DNA of 64,000 nucleotides from Paenibacillus endophyticus (GCF_014192395.1 NZ_JACHXW010000026.1:46498-110497); one strand, 5' to 3'; positions 52,280-61,802 are shown, counted from the stretch's first letter. Program-made: numbers and translations. Notes: generated from the sequence alone by a model not told the origin.

Positions 52280-52783
52280 ATGAATATTCGAGTGTTGGAT
52301 GAGCCCGATGCGATATTGTATCAAGCATTAAGATTGAATGCCTTGAAATGCAACCCGGAGGCCTTTGGCTCAACGTATGAGCGGGAAGCGGACTTTTCAC
52401 TGGAAATAGTAATTGAACGGTTGAAACCCGGTGGAGATAAGTTTGTACTTGGGGCCTTTGACGATAATGGTTCGTTAGTAGGGATTGTATCTTTTGTACG
52501 GGAGAACAGTCAGAAAACGGCTCATAAAGGCAATGTTTATGGGATGTATGTGGCACCGGAACAGAGAGGGCAAGGCTTGGGGAAATTACTCATGAATGAA
52601 CTTATTAGCCGAGCAAGCGATTGCGAAGGATTAGAACACATCAATTTAACAGTTATATCCGGCAATGATTATGCGAAAAAGCTATATCAGTCCTTGGGTT
52701 TCAAGGTATATGGTTTGGAAAATAACGCCTTAAAGTACAACGGTGAGTACTTTGACGAGTGCCTGATGGTACTAACCGTTTGA
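52280..52783 (+). CDS. GNAT-family N-acetyltransferase (167 aa)
   Basis: Acetyl-CoA-dependent acetyltransferase. The central acetyl-CoA site is MYVAPEQRGQGLGKLLMNEL (Q/RxxGxG/A motif), followed by NLTVISGNDYAKKLYQSLGFKVYG (motif B). ATG 52280 follows GGAGGAAAGGG closely; the open frame extends 20 codons upstream without an SD. Length is typical. Substrate unknown; small-molecule or antibiotic acetylation and protein N-acetylation are both possible. Confidence 0.88.
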   Translation: MNIRVLDEPDAILYQALRLNALKCNPEAFGSTYEREADFSLEIVIERLKPGGDKFVLGAFDDNGSLVGIVSFVRENSQKTAHKGNVYGMYVAPEQRGQGLGKLLMNELISRASDCEGLEHINLTVISGNDYAKKLYQSLGFKVYGLENNALKYNGEYFDECLMVLTV

Positions 52784-52874
52784 TCTTTGCTGATCAAACG
52801 GGAATTGCGCTAAGGCACTGTATCACCATACATGGCAGTTGACAATCAAATAAACAATCGGTATGATAACCACA

Positions 52875-52890
52875 TGAATGAACGTTCACT
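52875..52890 (+). promoter_or_regulatory. TetR operator, copy 1 (tetR promoter)
   Basis: TGAATGAACGTTCACT with perfect core TGAACGTTCA (52879-52888), about 45 bp before the TetR start codon; identical over 16 bp to 53589-53604. Points to autoregulation. Confidence 0.7.
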
Positions 52891-52936
52891 TCAATATTGG
52901 GTTTAATCCTCGTGAATGCAATGGAGGACAATAGGT

Positions 52937-53548
52937 ATGTTTGAAAAGTACAGCAGTGCTCAAAAAGCCGTTTTAGAGTCCGTACTGAAGTTGATGAGCC
53001 AGAAGGATATTCAGGCTACATCGATGTCGATTATTTCAAAAGAGTCGGGCATTCCAACAGGAACGATTTATAACAATTTCGGAAGCAAAGAAGAAATTAT
53101 TAATGAACTATTCAAAGCAATTGCCGATTCGTTCACTGCTTCTGTTTTAGAGGGTTTTGAGGCTGATCTACCTGTTCAGGATCGTTTTTTTCGAGTTTGG
53201 AATAATTTATTGAGGGCCAGCATCGAGAACCTGCCTGCTTTTCAATTTCTAGAGCAGTACTCTTTCTCGCCTTATATTAAAGAAGAGACGAAACAGGATG
53301 TCTATGAGAAGAATTGGTGTTACAATGTCGGTTTGATGTATCAGGAAGAAATGGAGCAGGATCGGTTTATTGAATCTTCTCCAAGACTTATGGTGCAGAT
53401 GCACTACGGCATGATGGTGTATTTAATAAAGAGCCGCCTCTATAACCAGAATGAACTGACTGAGGAGATTATGCAAACGGCCATTCAGTCCTGTTGGAAC
53501 TCTCTGAGCAAAATAAAATGGAAATCCAAACCTGCTGCCAAGGTATGA
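52937..53548 (+). CDS. TetR/AcrR-family repressor (203 aa)
   Basis: N-terminal helix-turn-helix of the TetR type (residues ~10-55: QKAVLESVLKLMSQKDIQATSMSIISKESGIPTGTIYNNFGSKEEIINEL), followed by an all-helical ligand-binding domain. ATG 52937 follows GGAGGACAATAGGT; seven upstream codons of open frame are ignored. Its operator pair at 52875 and 53589 shows it represses itself and the SDR gene at 53686. Typical inducers are toxic organic compounds; the actual ligand is unknown. Confidence 0.9.
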   Translation: MFEKYSSAQKAVLESVLKLMSQKDIQATSMSIISKESGIPTGTIYNNFGSKEEIINELFKAIADSFTASVLEGFEADLPVQDRFFRVWNNLLRASIENLPAFQFLEQYSFSPYIKEETKQDVYEKNWCYNVGLMYQEEMEQDRFIESSPRLMVQMHYGMMVYLIKSRLYNQNELTEEIMQTAIQSCWNSLSKIKWKSKPAAKV

Positions 53549-53576
53549 CGTTTGAGTCATCATACCTTGGATTTTT
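53538..53576 (+). terminator. Terminator overlapping the tetR stop codon
   Basis: 11-bp stem CCAAGGTATGA / TCATACCTTGG, the stop codon lying in the stem, then ATTTTTT. It makes the SDR gene depend on its own promoter. Confidence 0.8.
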
Positions 53577-53588
53577 TAAACCAAAATG

Positions 53589-53604
53589 TGAATGAACGTT
53601 CACT
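53589..53604 (+). promoter_or_regulatory. TetR operator, copy 2 (SDR promoter)
   Basis: TGAATGAACGTTCACT, identical to 52875-52890, about 80 bp before the SDR start codon. Confidence 0.7.
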
Positions 53605-53685
53605 CTAAATTACTAAATTAAGCGGATAATGCCATGAATTCAGCTATTCATCATAAAATTTCACTAACTAATAGGAGGATTCAAA

Positions 53686-54504
53686 ATGACTAAAACGATT
53701 TTTATTACGGGAACAAGCTCGGGATTGGGTAAGCTAACGGCGATTCATTTTGCAAAGATGGGTTGGAATGTTGCAGCAACGATGCGCACGCCTGAGAGGG
53801 AAACGGAATTGATCAAATATCCCAACATTCGAATATTTAAGCTGGATGTTACGGATTTGGAGCAGGTTGAATCAGCAATTGAACAAGCCATTACCGCCTT
53901 TGGCACAATCGATGTGGTTGTAAATAATGCAGGAATGGGCTCCTACGGAGCATTGGAATTAGCGGCAGAGGATACGATTGACTGGCAGTTTGCCGTTAAT
54001 ACGCGGGGACCGATCAATGTTATCCGCAAATTCCTGCCGCATTTCAGAGCAAACGGCGGGGGGATGTTCATCAACATTAGCTCGTTTATGGGAGTAACGA
54101 CTGCTGTACCGCTGGGCTCGCTTTATAATATGTCCAAGTTTGCTTTGGAAGGCTTAACGGAGGGGCTTTATTACGAATTAAAACCGTTGAATATTGAGCT
54201 CCGGCTCATAGAGCAAGGCGGTTCATCCGGAAATAATTTTAAGAACAGCATCATTTGGAATAAGGATGAAACGATAACGGCTTACGATAATTTAATGGGC
54301 AAAATTGAAAGAATGATGGCGAACCCGGACAGCGCTCAACTGGATGATCCACAGACGATTGTAAATGCCATTGCAGCACAAGCAACAGGAGAGAGCAAGC
54401 AATTCCGAACCGTAATTGGCCAGGCAGGGAATGGACTGCTAGCTCTACGAAACTCTGTTCCTATCGAGCAGTATTTGGAGACCATAGCTCAAAACTATAA
54501 TTGA
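53686..54504 (+). CDS. Short-chain dehydrogenase/reductase (272 aa)
   Basis: Classical SDR. Cofactor motif TGTSSGLG (8-15), NNAG near 82-85, and active-site Ser in INISSF with Tyr/Lys of YNMSK near 146-150. The sequence after the active site (ELRLIEQGGSSGNNF) forms the substrate lid. AGGAGG precedes the ATG. Its promoter carries the same operator as the tetR gene, so it is derepressed when that regulator binds its ligand; detoxification of an aldehyde or ketone is a reasonable inference. Confidence 0.9.
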   Translation: MTKTIFITGTSSGLGKLTAIHFAKMGWNVAATMRTPERETELIKYPNIRIFKLDVTDLEQVESAIEQAITAFGTIDVVVNNAGMGSYGALELAAEDTIDWQFAVNTRGPINVIRKFLPHFRANGGGMFINISSFMGVTTAVPLGSLYNMSKFALEGLTEGLYYELKPLNIELRLIEQGGSSGNNFKNSIIWNKDETITAYDNLMGKIERMMANPDSAQLDDPQTIVNAIAAQATGESKQFRTVIGQAGNGLLALRNSVPIEQYLETIAQNYN

Positions 54505-54524
54505 AACCCATAAAGCGGGTATTG

Positions 54525-54561
54525 AAATGAGCCAAGCCATTCGTTAGATGGCTTGGCTCAT
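54525..54561. terminator. Hairpin between the SDR and xylanase genes
   Basis: 15-bp perfect stem AATGAGCCAAGCCAT / ATGGCTTGGCTCATT with a 7-nt loop, between converging genes; lacks a long T-run. Confidence 0.65.
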
Positions 54562-54670
54562 TCGATGTTTACGCGGGACAATCTGTTTGGCACAACGTTT
54601 TAACAAGTATGCTTAAATCATCGGACAAGGGACAGACACTCGACCTAAGCGTTCGTTATTATCCGCTGAT

Positions 54671-57600
54671 CTACAACAAATGCCAAATACGATACAAGAT
54701 AACGGCTGCTTCTGCGCGAGTGAGCGAATCAGTCGGCGCAATGTTGCCATTCTTGCCGTTCACAACTCCGGCTTTCACTAAGCCAGCCGCGCTGTCTTGC
54801 GCATATTCAGAAATACTCGCTGCGTCAGAATAAGCCTCTAAGTCACCGCTTGCTTCAAGCAGCTTGTCGGCTGCTGCCAGCGCGCGCGTCGTCAGCACCA
54901 TCATATCCTGACGGGAGATATCGCGGTTTGGTTTAAACGAATGGTCTCCAAAGCCAGTTGCAATTCCTAGTTCTTTCGCAATGGCCAGCTCATCGTAATA
55001 ATAAGCGGTTTCCTGAACATCGCTGAACATTGCATCATCCTTGCCTGTACCTTGCAATTCAAGCGCTCTTACAAGGAGAGCGATGAAGTCTGCTCGTTTA
55101 ATGGAAGCGCCAGGAGAGAAGCTGTCCTCGGAGATTCCTTTGATAACATCGCGTGCTGTCATGGCGTCAATCGCTTGCTTCGCCCATGGCACGCTCCCCA
55201 GGTCCCCGAAGGTTTTGACGACGGAAGCCACAGCATAGCTGCTGAAATGGGTCGTTTGGAATACGACTGCTTGGGTGGCGGCATCATATCGACCGTTCGG
55301 AATTGATGTCACATCGCCATTGTCAGCGAGATACCACACGACAATCGACTCCGGATTGCTAAGCTCTTCTGCTGTCGGCGTGTATGGAACAGAGATCGTA
55401 ACAGGCGCGTTCGGGTTGCTCCATGCAATGATTTTTCCATCGACGAACATATTAAGATCCAGTACCGGACGGTTCCCAATCCGCTCGCGAGAGGCTGCAT
55501 CCAGGCTAGCGGTAGAGGCCTTCGTTACACGGATGGATACTTGCTCCGCATTCTCGACTTCACTCGACAGCATGTTGCTTGGGATTCCAATGGCCGCATG
55601 CTCCGTCTTCATTGAAAGTACAAAGCTTTGTTGGCCTTTCAGGCTTTGAGTCGGCAATTGCACTTCATACGAATCGGCGTTGGTTTGCTTCGGAACATCG
55701 ATTACGATTGTTATTTTGCCGTTTGCTGCTGGCGCAGCTAGTTCAAACGCTCTCCTCAGATTTTCGTTGGAAACCGAGGCTGTTACGAGGCCGCCCTCAG
55801 TTTTCACTCCAGGGTGGATCGTAACAAGGCCGTCTTTAACCTCTACGTTTCCTGAGGAGGAATTAGATCCGGTGCTAGTCGCTTCGCCTGGATGAACCGT
55901 TTGACCGGCAAGGGTCAGTACACCGTATACGGAAGTGTCCATATAACCGTTGCCAGTCGTATCGTTCCATGCAGCAACGCTTTGACGGGCACCGTCTTTT
56001 GCGTCATTAATCTGCACATCAAAGCCAAGCTTCTTATCGCTGCTTGGGGTTGCCTTTTTGAAAGGAATCTTCACTTCTACCGTGTAGCTTGTGCCGGAAA
56101 CTTTAGTTGCAGACTCGAAGCCCTCCGCGATGCTTGACGGATTGAATGATGTTTCGTTATCGAAGTTAACTCGGTACTGTCCATCGTCATCCTGATAGAA
56201 TGATGTTTTGGCATTGTTTTCGTCCAAAAAGATTTCAATGGAGTCCTGTTCATATGCAGCTGCATTGCTCTTGTCCAGCTGCGCGTCGCTAACCTGAATT
56301 AATACATACAGATTTTGATTATCCCAGAGCGTTTTTGCGACTCCTGTCGCGCCTTGCCATGCCATCTGATAGCGATTAACCGGAATCTCAGCCGCTCTGC
56401 TCCAAACGTCATCGACTGTTCCGTCGATTGTTGGTGTAGCAAATTGAGCGGTTGATTGCTTGGCATCTGTCGCAACAGGCGCATGTTCTTCCATAAATGA
56501 AACAGGATCGATGACACCATAATAAGACGGTTTGGCCTGCAGGTTCTGATCGAACAGCAGCGGGTTGTTAGCGGCCCTCCAGCTTGAACTGTCATTCAAT
56601 CCCCAGAAGGTTACGCGACTGATATTAGCGGCATGAGCTTTGAAGATCTCAAACAGCTGCGCATATAAGTAGCCTTGAGCATTCGCAAGCTGCTCGGGGA
56701 GCTCGTAGCTGCTTCCCGCTTGAATGTCCAGCTCGGTTATGCTTACTTCTACGCCTAAGGAAATAAACTTCTCCAAGGACAGCTTAACGTTGTCCGGGTT
56801 CGTGTTTACATTGTAGTGCGCCTGCATCCCAACGCCGTCAATGAGGAGCTTGCCAGGATTAGTCAGCACATACTTATCATTGAGCTCTTTGACCATGCTG
56901 TAAATAGCTTGGGCTTTATTCTGGTTGTCTTCGTTATAATCATTGTAATAAAGTTTGATATCCCATTCCGGATGGGCGTCCAGCACTTCTCTTGCCGCTA
57001 AGAACGCCTGCTCTACGTAGTCTGATCCGATGGCGCTTTTCCAAGGGGATTGACGCAGCGCCTCTTTCCAATTCGATGGATCAGACGGATTATCGTTCAT
57101 CGCTTCGTTGACGACGTCCCATGAGATCATTTTGCTGCCGTAATGCTCCATGACCGTTTCGATGTGAGTCTTCATATTAACGAGCGCTTCGTCCCGTCCC
57201 AAAGGAGAATCGTTCGACGTAGTCATCCACGCCGGCGTCTGCTGATGCCAGACAAGAACATGCCCATGCATTTGCATTCCCTCAGCCAGAGCCTTATCCA
57301 CGAGTGCATCCGCGGCGGCAAAGGTAAAGCTGCCCTTTGTAGGCTGCATCTGATCCGGCTTCATTGCGTTTTCCGCTGTGGCGGCATTGTGATGGAGCTT
57401 GAGGAGCTCCAGCCTAACGCCTTCCAAATCCCCCGATGATATCGCGTTTCCGATTAGGAACTCGTTTTGATAAGCATTTTTGATTGGAGTCAGATCTTTT
57501 TGTATGGAGATCGGGTCCGATCCGGTGCTCTCAAAACTGATATCGTCGATATAATAAGAGGCTGTCTTATTATTGGAGCTTTCCACATAGATAGTCAGAA

Positions 57601-59263
57601 ATTCGTTGCCTACGTTGGTATAACGGTAGGTGCCTTCGAACTGAACCCAGCCGTCGCTGGCATTGATCGTTTTGGATGAAAGGTTAACATAGCTTGGGCT
57701 GCTTTCGCCAACCTGGGTAGACAGCTGGAGCTGCGAGCTAGTAGGTGAGATCAGCTTGACCCAGAACGAAATGTTATATTCGTCGCCTTTGTCCACATAT
57801 TTCTCCACGTGCAAGGTTGGCCCATGCCAGCTATCGGATCGGTTCTCCACCTTCAAAGCATAGGAACCGCCATCGGTATGATTGGCTTCATTGGTGACCG
57901 TGAGCGTTTCGGTACCGGACCTGCCTACAAAACCGCTCGCCGTTTGATCCTCGAAGGTTATGGTGTCGAAGTCTGCCGCCGGCGGTCTAGGTGTCTCCCC
58001 TTCGCCGCCGCCCGAAGCGGCCTTCTCGGTAATCCGTACGTCTCCAATATAAAACGGGACAGCCGCCCCATCAGCGTTTGATTGAACGCGCAGGCTCGTA
58101 TCCTTGATCGTATCAACCGTAAATTCTTTCGTTAAAATAAAAGCTTCTCCGGCTGTGAAATTGGCTCCTGCCAGCCAGCTGTAGCTGCTCACCGTTTGAA
58201 GAAAGGCTTGTGCGCCGGCAGGTACGACTGCGTCAGCGTTTACGTAGCCTGTAACGGTTACCGTGTAGGTTTTTCCGTTATCGAGACCAATATCGCTGAA
58301 TTTGAAGTCAGCCGCATCGTAATCGTTTTTTCTGTTGCTTACCGATAAAGCTGCTCCGTCAGCATTGCCGGCGAATACTTTATCGGTGGACTGCGAGAGG
58401 CTGGCTCCGCCTGATTGCGTCGCTGCTCCGTTACCATTTGCAAAGGTTTCGTGGTATACGGTCACGTCAACCAATGGCTCGGTTGGCGCAGGTCCGCCAA
58501 CCATGGAAGCGAATTGGCTCAGAGTTGTACTTTTCATCATGTAGTGACGACCCATAGCATAGCTGCCTTGATTCGGGTAGCCAACCTTGAAGGCGTATTT
58601 GATGCTGTTCTCTTGTGCCGCTGTCTCCGCGTTCTCGTTAAAAGCACCGTAAGGGTAAGCCAATAGAAAGGGGTCTTTTCCCGTGATGCTCTTCAGGTAG
58701 GCGTTCGCTGCGGCAATCTCGCCTGAAGCTTGTTCTTTGGTAATATTGCTCGTCCAGATTTCTCCGGCTGCGCTGTCGTTAGTACCGTTATGCGTCTTGG
58801 AATGGTTCTGGAGGCTGACGCTAGGCTCTGCCGCAAGCGCCTGCAATTGCGCCGTCGTCATGCTGTATTCGCCGTTAATCCAATCGCTGACAACAAATTG
58901 CACGGATTGCATGCCATATTGCTTCAATATTGGGAGTGCATGAGCAATGAAATCAGGCGTTGCGTCATCAAAGGTAAGCAGGATCGGCTTCTCGGGAGGT
59001 GCGACTGTTCCTTCAAGAATGTGGGCATATTGCTCTGCAGACAACGTATTGTAATCGTTGTCGTTCAAATATTTCATCTGTTTCGTGAACTGCTCTATGC
59101 TTGTATGAGTCCAATCATCCGTTGCATTAGCGACAATCCGGTGGTACAAAATGACCGGTATTTCCTGTTCGGCAGCTTCCGCAGCCGGTGCAAGCCAGCC
59201 TGAAGGCAGGAGCAAAGCTGCTGCAAGCAAAATCGAGATGATCGGTTTGAAATGTGTACGCAC
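54671..59263 (-). CDS. Secreted CE4 deacetylase-GH10 xylanase-CBM9-SLH fusion (1530 aa)
   Basis: Multimodular surface xylanolytic enzyme. Order: signal peptide (~1-30); polysaccharide deacetylase, CE4 (~35-260), with metal/catalytic Asp99-Asp100 in TFDDA and His154/His158 in NHSKTH; two carbohydrate-binding beta-sandwich modules, CBM4/9 or CBM22-like (~265-412, ~435-580); GH10 xylanase (~590-930) with acid/base Glu720 in WDVVNEA and nucleophile Glu844 in SITELDIQ; CBM9 (~940-1120); a linker and beta-rich region (~1130-1345); three SLH repeats (~1350-1530). The CE4 motif has Ala where Gly is usual (TFDDG). It could deacetylate acetylxylan and cut the backbone. Start GTG with AGGGGGA upstream; a cre box lies 37 bp upstream. 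Single gene on the minus strand. Confidence 0.92.
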   Translation of the reverse strand: MRTHFKPIISILLAAALLLPSGWLAPAAEAAEQEIPVILYHRIVANATDDWTHTSIEQFTKQMKYLNDNDYNTLSAEQYAHILEGTVAPPEKPILLTFDDATPDFIAHALPILKQYGMQSVQFVVSDWINGEYSMTTAQLQALAAEPSVSLQNHSKTHNGTNDSAAGEIWTSNITKEQASGEIAAANAYLKSITGKDPFLLAYPYGAFNENAETAAQENSIKYAFKVGYPNQGSYAMGRHYMMKSTTLSQFASMVGGPAPTEPLVDVTVYHETFANGNGAATQSGGASLSQSTDKVFAGNADGAALSVSNRKNDYDAADFKFSDIGLDNGKTYTVTVTGYVNADAVVPAGAQAFLQTVSSYSWLAGANFTAGEAFILTKEFTVDTIKDTSLRVQSNADGAAVPFYIGDVRITEKAASGGGEGETPRPPAADFDTITFEDQTASGFVGRSGTETLTVTNEANHTDGGSYALKVENRSDSWHGPTLHVEKYVDKGDEYNISFWVKLISPTSSQLQLSTQVGESSPSYVNLSSKTINASDGWVQFEGTYRYTNVGNEFLTIYVESSNNKTASYYIDDISFESTGSDPISIQKDLTPIKNAYQNEFLIGNAISSGDLEGVRLELLKLHHNAATAENAMKPDQMQPTKGSFTFAAADALVDKALAEGMQMHGHVLVWHQQTPAWMTTSNDSPLGRDEALVNMKTHIETVMEHYGSKMISWDVVNEAMNDNPSDPSNWKEALRQSPWKSAIGSDYVEQAFLAAREVLDAHPEWDIKLYYNDYNEDNQNKAQAIYSMVKELNDKYVLTNPGKLLIDGVGMQAHYNVNTNPDNVKLSLEKFISLGVEVSITELDIQAGSSYELPEQLANAQGYLYAQLFEIFKAHAANISRVTFWGLNDSSSWRAANNPLLFDQNLQAKPSYYGVIDPVSFMEEHAPVATDAKQSTAQFATPTIDGTVDDVWSRAAEIPVNRYQMAWQGATGVAKTLWDNQNLYVLIQVSDAQLDKSNAAAYEQDSIEIFLDENNAKTSFYQDDDGQYRVNFDNETSFNPSSIAEGFESATKVSGTSYTVEVKIPFKKATPSSDKKLGFDVQINDAKDGARQSVAAWNDTTGNGYMDTSVYGVLTLAGQTVHPGEATSTGSNSSSGNVEVKDGLVTIHPGVKTEGGLVTASVSNENLRRAFELAAPAANGKITIVIDVPKQTNADSYEVQLPTQSLKGQQSFVLSMKTEHAAIGIPSNMLSSEVENAEQVSIRVTKASTASLDAASRERIGNRPVLDLNMFVDGKIIAWSNPNAPVTISVPYTPTAEELSNPESIVVWYLADNGDVTSIPNGRYDAATQAVVFQTTHFSSYAVASVVKTFGDLGSVPWAKQAIDAMTARDVIKGISEDSFSPGASIKRADFIALLVRALELQGTGKDDAMFSDVQETAYYYDELAIAKELGIATGFGDHSFKPNRDISRQDMMVLTTRALAAADKLLEASGDLEAYSDAASISEYAQDSAAGLVKAGVVNGKNGNIAPTDSLTRAEAAVILYRIWHLL

Positions 59264-59780
59264 GGGTTATATTCCCCCTAAAATAATTTGGCGAAGCGAG
59301 TGAAGCGCTTACATTATCTTAATTGGTTCTCCTTTCCAGAGCTTTATTATATCGTGTATCCAAATATTGTTTGACCAGAAGAACTATAGAACATACTGTG
59401 TTTTTTAAATATATAAGAATTTATATGTTTTCACATATAAATGTGCTTATATATCTCCGCGAAACGACTGCTATTGCCACAGTGGGCGGCGACAGCCGTT
59501 TACGCTTGTATGGAATGGAAATGAGGGCGAATTTTCACTCGCCTATGCCATCAGGCTGTCCAAAAGGGAACCCTGAGCCGGCCAGTCCTATAAAAAGAAA
59601 AATGAACCTTCAACGCCACTACAAAAGTGGAGCGGAAGGCTCTGATAACCCGATACGACGTAACAAGCGGTCTCTGAATGTTGCAAACGGACTTTTGAGA
59701 CTGCCCCTTACATTATTCAATCTGCCGTATAGTTGTTTTTCAAAAGATGTCTCCGATAATCGCATATGAAGCATGCTGCA
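59264..59780. other. Upstream region of the xylanase gene and adjacent spacer
   Basis: Holds the xylanase promoter region and cre box near 59300. Between about 59330 and 59780 I see no gene; an imperfect CCTTC...GGAAGG hairpin lies near 59610-59640. A plus-strand open frame of 148 codons (59323-59769) has no SD and no protein-like pattern. Confidence 0.4.
59300..59313 (-). promoter_or_regulatory. cre box (CcpA) upstream of the xylanase
   Basis: Minus-strand TGTAAGCGCTTCAC matches 12 of 14 positions of cre TGWAARCGYTWNCW. It lies between a possible -10 (GATAAT, immediately before it) and the SD, where CcpA would block transcription. Supports glucose repression of the xylanase. Confidence 0.7.
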
Positions 59781-60662
59781 TTAGTGAGCATTTTTTCTAG
59801 ATCTCGCTGTGAAAGCAGGTTTTAATGCCAGTGAACGAACGAGTTCTTTTTGCGTGAACGATTTTTTCCTGCCCCATTGCTTGATGCGAACCATAAAGGG
59901 GCTTTCCGGGTTTTTCATATGGTAGAAGCCGGGTACGCGCATGACTCTAGATAGATTGGTGATCACGGGGTCAGAGCTGAATTTTTGTGCTAAAGCCTTT
60001 TGGATCGGAACGAATTTGTTAATCGACCCGCCTTGAAGAACCCAATAGATGTGATATCCGTTTTTTGTTTCGATAATCAACGTGTCCTTAATACGTCGTT
60101 TATACTTTTTTATATATTCTTTTTTTAAATATGCGACTCTCTCTCTCGTTCGCTCAGCCAAAAGGCGATATAGCCCTTGCTTATTTCTTTTGATGGTAAT
60201 GGATAGGAGCTGCTCTGCGGGGTCTGCTTGCAGGGATTCAATCCGCTGCTGAGCTTGCTCGTTTGTGTGAAATTGTTCTGAAATTTTATTTAAGTCAACG
60301 TCGATGAACTGTGCCCTGATTTTTTTGAACTCACTTTTCCAGGTTTCGCGATTATTAATTTCCATAAAAACCGCGTAGCCTTTTTTATTTTGGCTGAGGA
60401 TATGAATGAGCTCGTTTTTCTTGGAAAAGAGGGTTATTCGAGGCGTGCGCTTTTCTAGCAGCTTTAAAGGTTTATGCAGCGTCATCGCGGGGTGATGGGA
60501 GGAACGGCTGTAAACCTTGTTTTTGTGTTTTGGATCATAGACCAAAATAAAATGCAGCAGCTCGCTTGGTTTGCAGCCAAGCTTCTTAATAAAATGGCGT
60601 GTATGGCTTGAATAATGTCTCAACGACCTTGGAGGTCGCGATGAACGTGAGCTTTGCGCCAA
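59781..60662 (-). CDS. Orphan archaeo-eukaryotic-type primase, RepB_primase-like (293 aa)
   Basis: Resembles the primase/polymerase domain of plasmid RepB-type and AEP proteins. The catalytic acidic motif is QFIDVDLNK (about 117-125), preceded by KKGYAVFMEINNR; the histidine motif is NGYHIYWVLQ, and the nucleotide-site motif is RVMRVPGFYHMKNP near 240. A Lys/Arg-rich C-terminus follows but no PriCT or helicase domain, and no replication, integrase or phage gene adjoins. The start is TTG (60662) after AAGGGA; the Ser/Arg-rich first 20 residues make this start uncertain. It may be a chromosomal relic of a plasmid or phage, or a domesticated primase acting in repair. Confidence 0.7.
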   Translation of the reverse strand: MAQSSRSSRPPRSLRHYSSHTRHFIKKLGCKPSELLHFILVYDPKHKNKVYSRSSHHPAMTLHKPLKLLEKRTPRITLFSKKNELIHILSQNKKGYAVFMEINNRETWKSEFKKIRAQFIDVDLNKISEQFHTNEQAQQRIESLQADPAEQLLSITIKRNKQGLYRLLAERTRERVAYLKKEYIKKYKRRIKDTLIIETKNGYHIYWVLQGGSINKFVPIQKALAQKFSSDPVITNLSRVMRVPGFYHMKNPESPFMVRIKQWGRKKSFTQKELVRSLALKPAFTARSRKNAH

Positions 60663-60974
60663 TGGATCACAGTCCCTTCTACGTTTGCGTTACATATCCG
60701 GTGCTTATCTAAACAATCATATTCTGTCGGGATGCCGCGAGTGTAAAGGAGAGTACCCATTTTTCGACAAAAGCCGAGCAATGTGAAAATATATGCTATC
60801 TATAGAAGCGGTATGCGCAGTATAATAACCCACGCATTGAAAAATACGAAATAAAGCGACCGGTATATTAGCGCGAGTGAAAGCCTGCTGAGTATTCACT
60901 TTCAAAGATGGGTATACAATAACTGTTAGCAGTTATTGTTCCGGGAAATATTTCTTTGAAAGGTGAGATGCGCG
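60663..60974. other. Divergent intergenic region between primase and SDR
   Basis: Contains the promoters of both divergent genes; AACTGTTAGCAGTTATTG near 60917-60934 has a small CTGTTAGCAG dyad that may be an operator. Nothing else recognised. Confidence 0.3.
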
Positions 60975-61802
60975 ATGAACCAAAAGCTGGATGACAAGGA
61001 TCAAGGAAGTACGCCAACAGAGGAGCTTATTCTCGCAGGAATGACGGCACTAGTGACTGGAGCCGGCTCGGGAATCGGCAGGGCTTCCGCTCTGAAGCTT
61101 GCCCGTGCCGGTGCGAATGTTTGCCTTCTCGATTTAATTGACGAACGGACCGCGGATGTAGAGGAGGAGATACGTGGCATGGGCAGGCAAGCCGAATTCT
61201 ATGATGTCGACGTGTCTGATCCGGTCAGAATGGAGCGTGCCATCCGCGCTGCGGCAGATCGTTTCGGACGCCTTGACATCGTATTCGCCAATGCAGGGAT
61301 TAATGGCACGCTCGCTCCGATTGAGGACTTAACGCCGGAGGCGTGGGACGATACATTGGCAATCAATCTGAAGGGGACGTTCCTGACGGTTAAAAACGCT
61401 GTGCCTTATATGAAAGCGAAGGGAGGCAGCATCGTCGTGACGAGCTCGATCAACGGTAACAGGAAATTTTCCGGTTTTGGCATGTCCGCCTATAGTTCCT
61501 CTAAGGCCGGGCAGGTAGCCTTCGCCAAGATGGCAGCACTGGAATTGGCCCGTTACCGGATTCGCGTCAACGTCATCTGCCCCGGAGGGATCGAGACGAA
61601 CATCGGAGAGAACACAAAAAGCTCCAAGGAAGTGGACAAAATCCGCATTCCGGTTGTGTACCCGGAAGGATCGCAACCGCTTGAGCATGGACAGGGGAGA
61701 CCCGAGCAGGTGGCCGATCTGGTGTGGTTCCTTGCTTCCGACAGATCGAGCCACATTACCGGTACGGAAATTTACATCGACGGAGCAGAGACTCTTCTAT
61801 AA
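60975..61802 (+). CDS. Short-chain dehydrogenase/reductase, glucose 1-dehydrogenase-like (275 aa)
   Basis: Classical SDR with all motifs: TGAGSGIG for NAD(P), NAG in FANAGINGT, Ser in VTSSING, and YSSSK as the Tyr-Lys pair, followed by ICPGGIETNI. The C-terminus HITGTEIYIDGAETLL is that of glucose 1-dehydrogenase/FabG-like members. The N-terminus carries about 20 extra residues before ALVTGAG. ATG 60975 follows GAAAGGTGAG. Substrate not defined. Confidence 0.88.
   Translation: MNQKLDDKDQGSTPTEELILAGMTALVTGAGSGIGRASALKLARAGANVCLLDLIDERTADVEEEIRGMGRQAEFYDVDVSDPVRMERAIRAAADRFGRLDIVFANAGINGTLAPIEDLTPEAWDDTLAINLKGTFLTVKNAVPYMKAKGGSIVVTSSINGNRKFSGFGMSAYSSSKAGQVAFAKMAALELARYRIRVNVICPGGIETNIGENTKSSKEVDKIRIPVVYPEGSQPLEHGQGRPEQVADLVWFLASDRSSHITGTEIYIDGAETLL

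Noticed and set aside
59323..59769. Plus-strand open frame of 148 codons upstream of the xylanase
   Set aside because: No SD, no recognisable pattern, and it overlaps the xylanase promoter and cre box.
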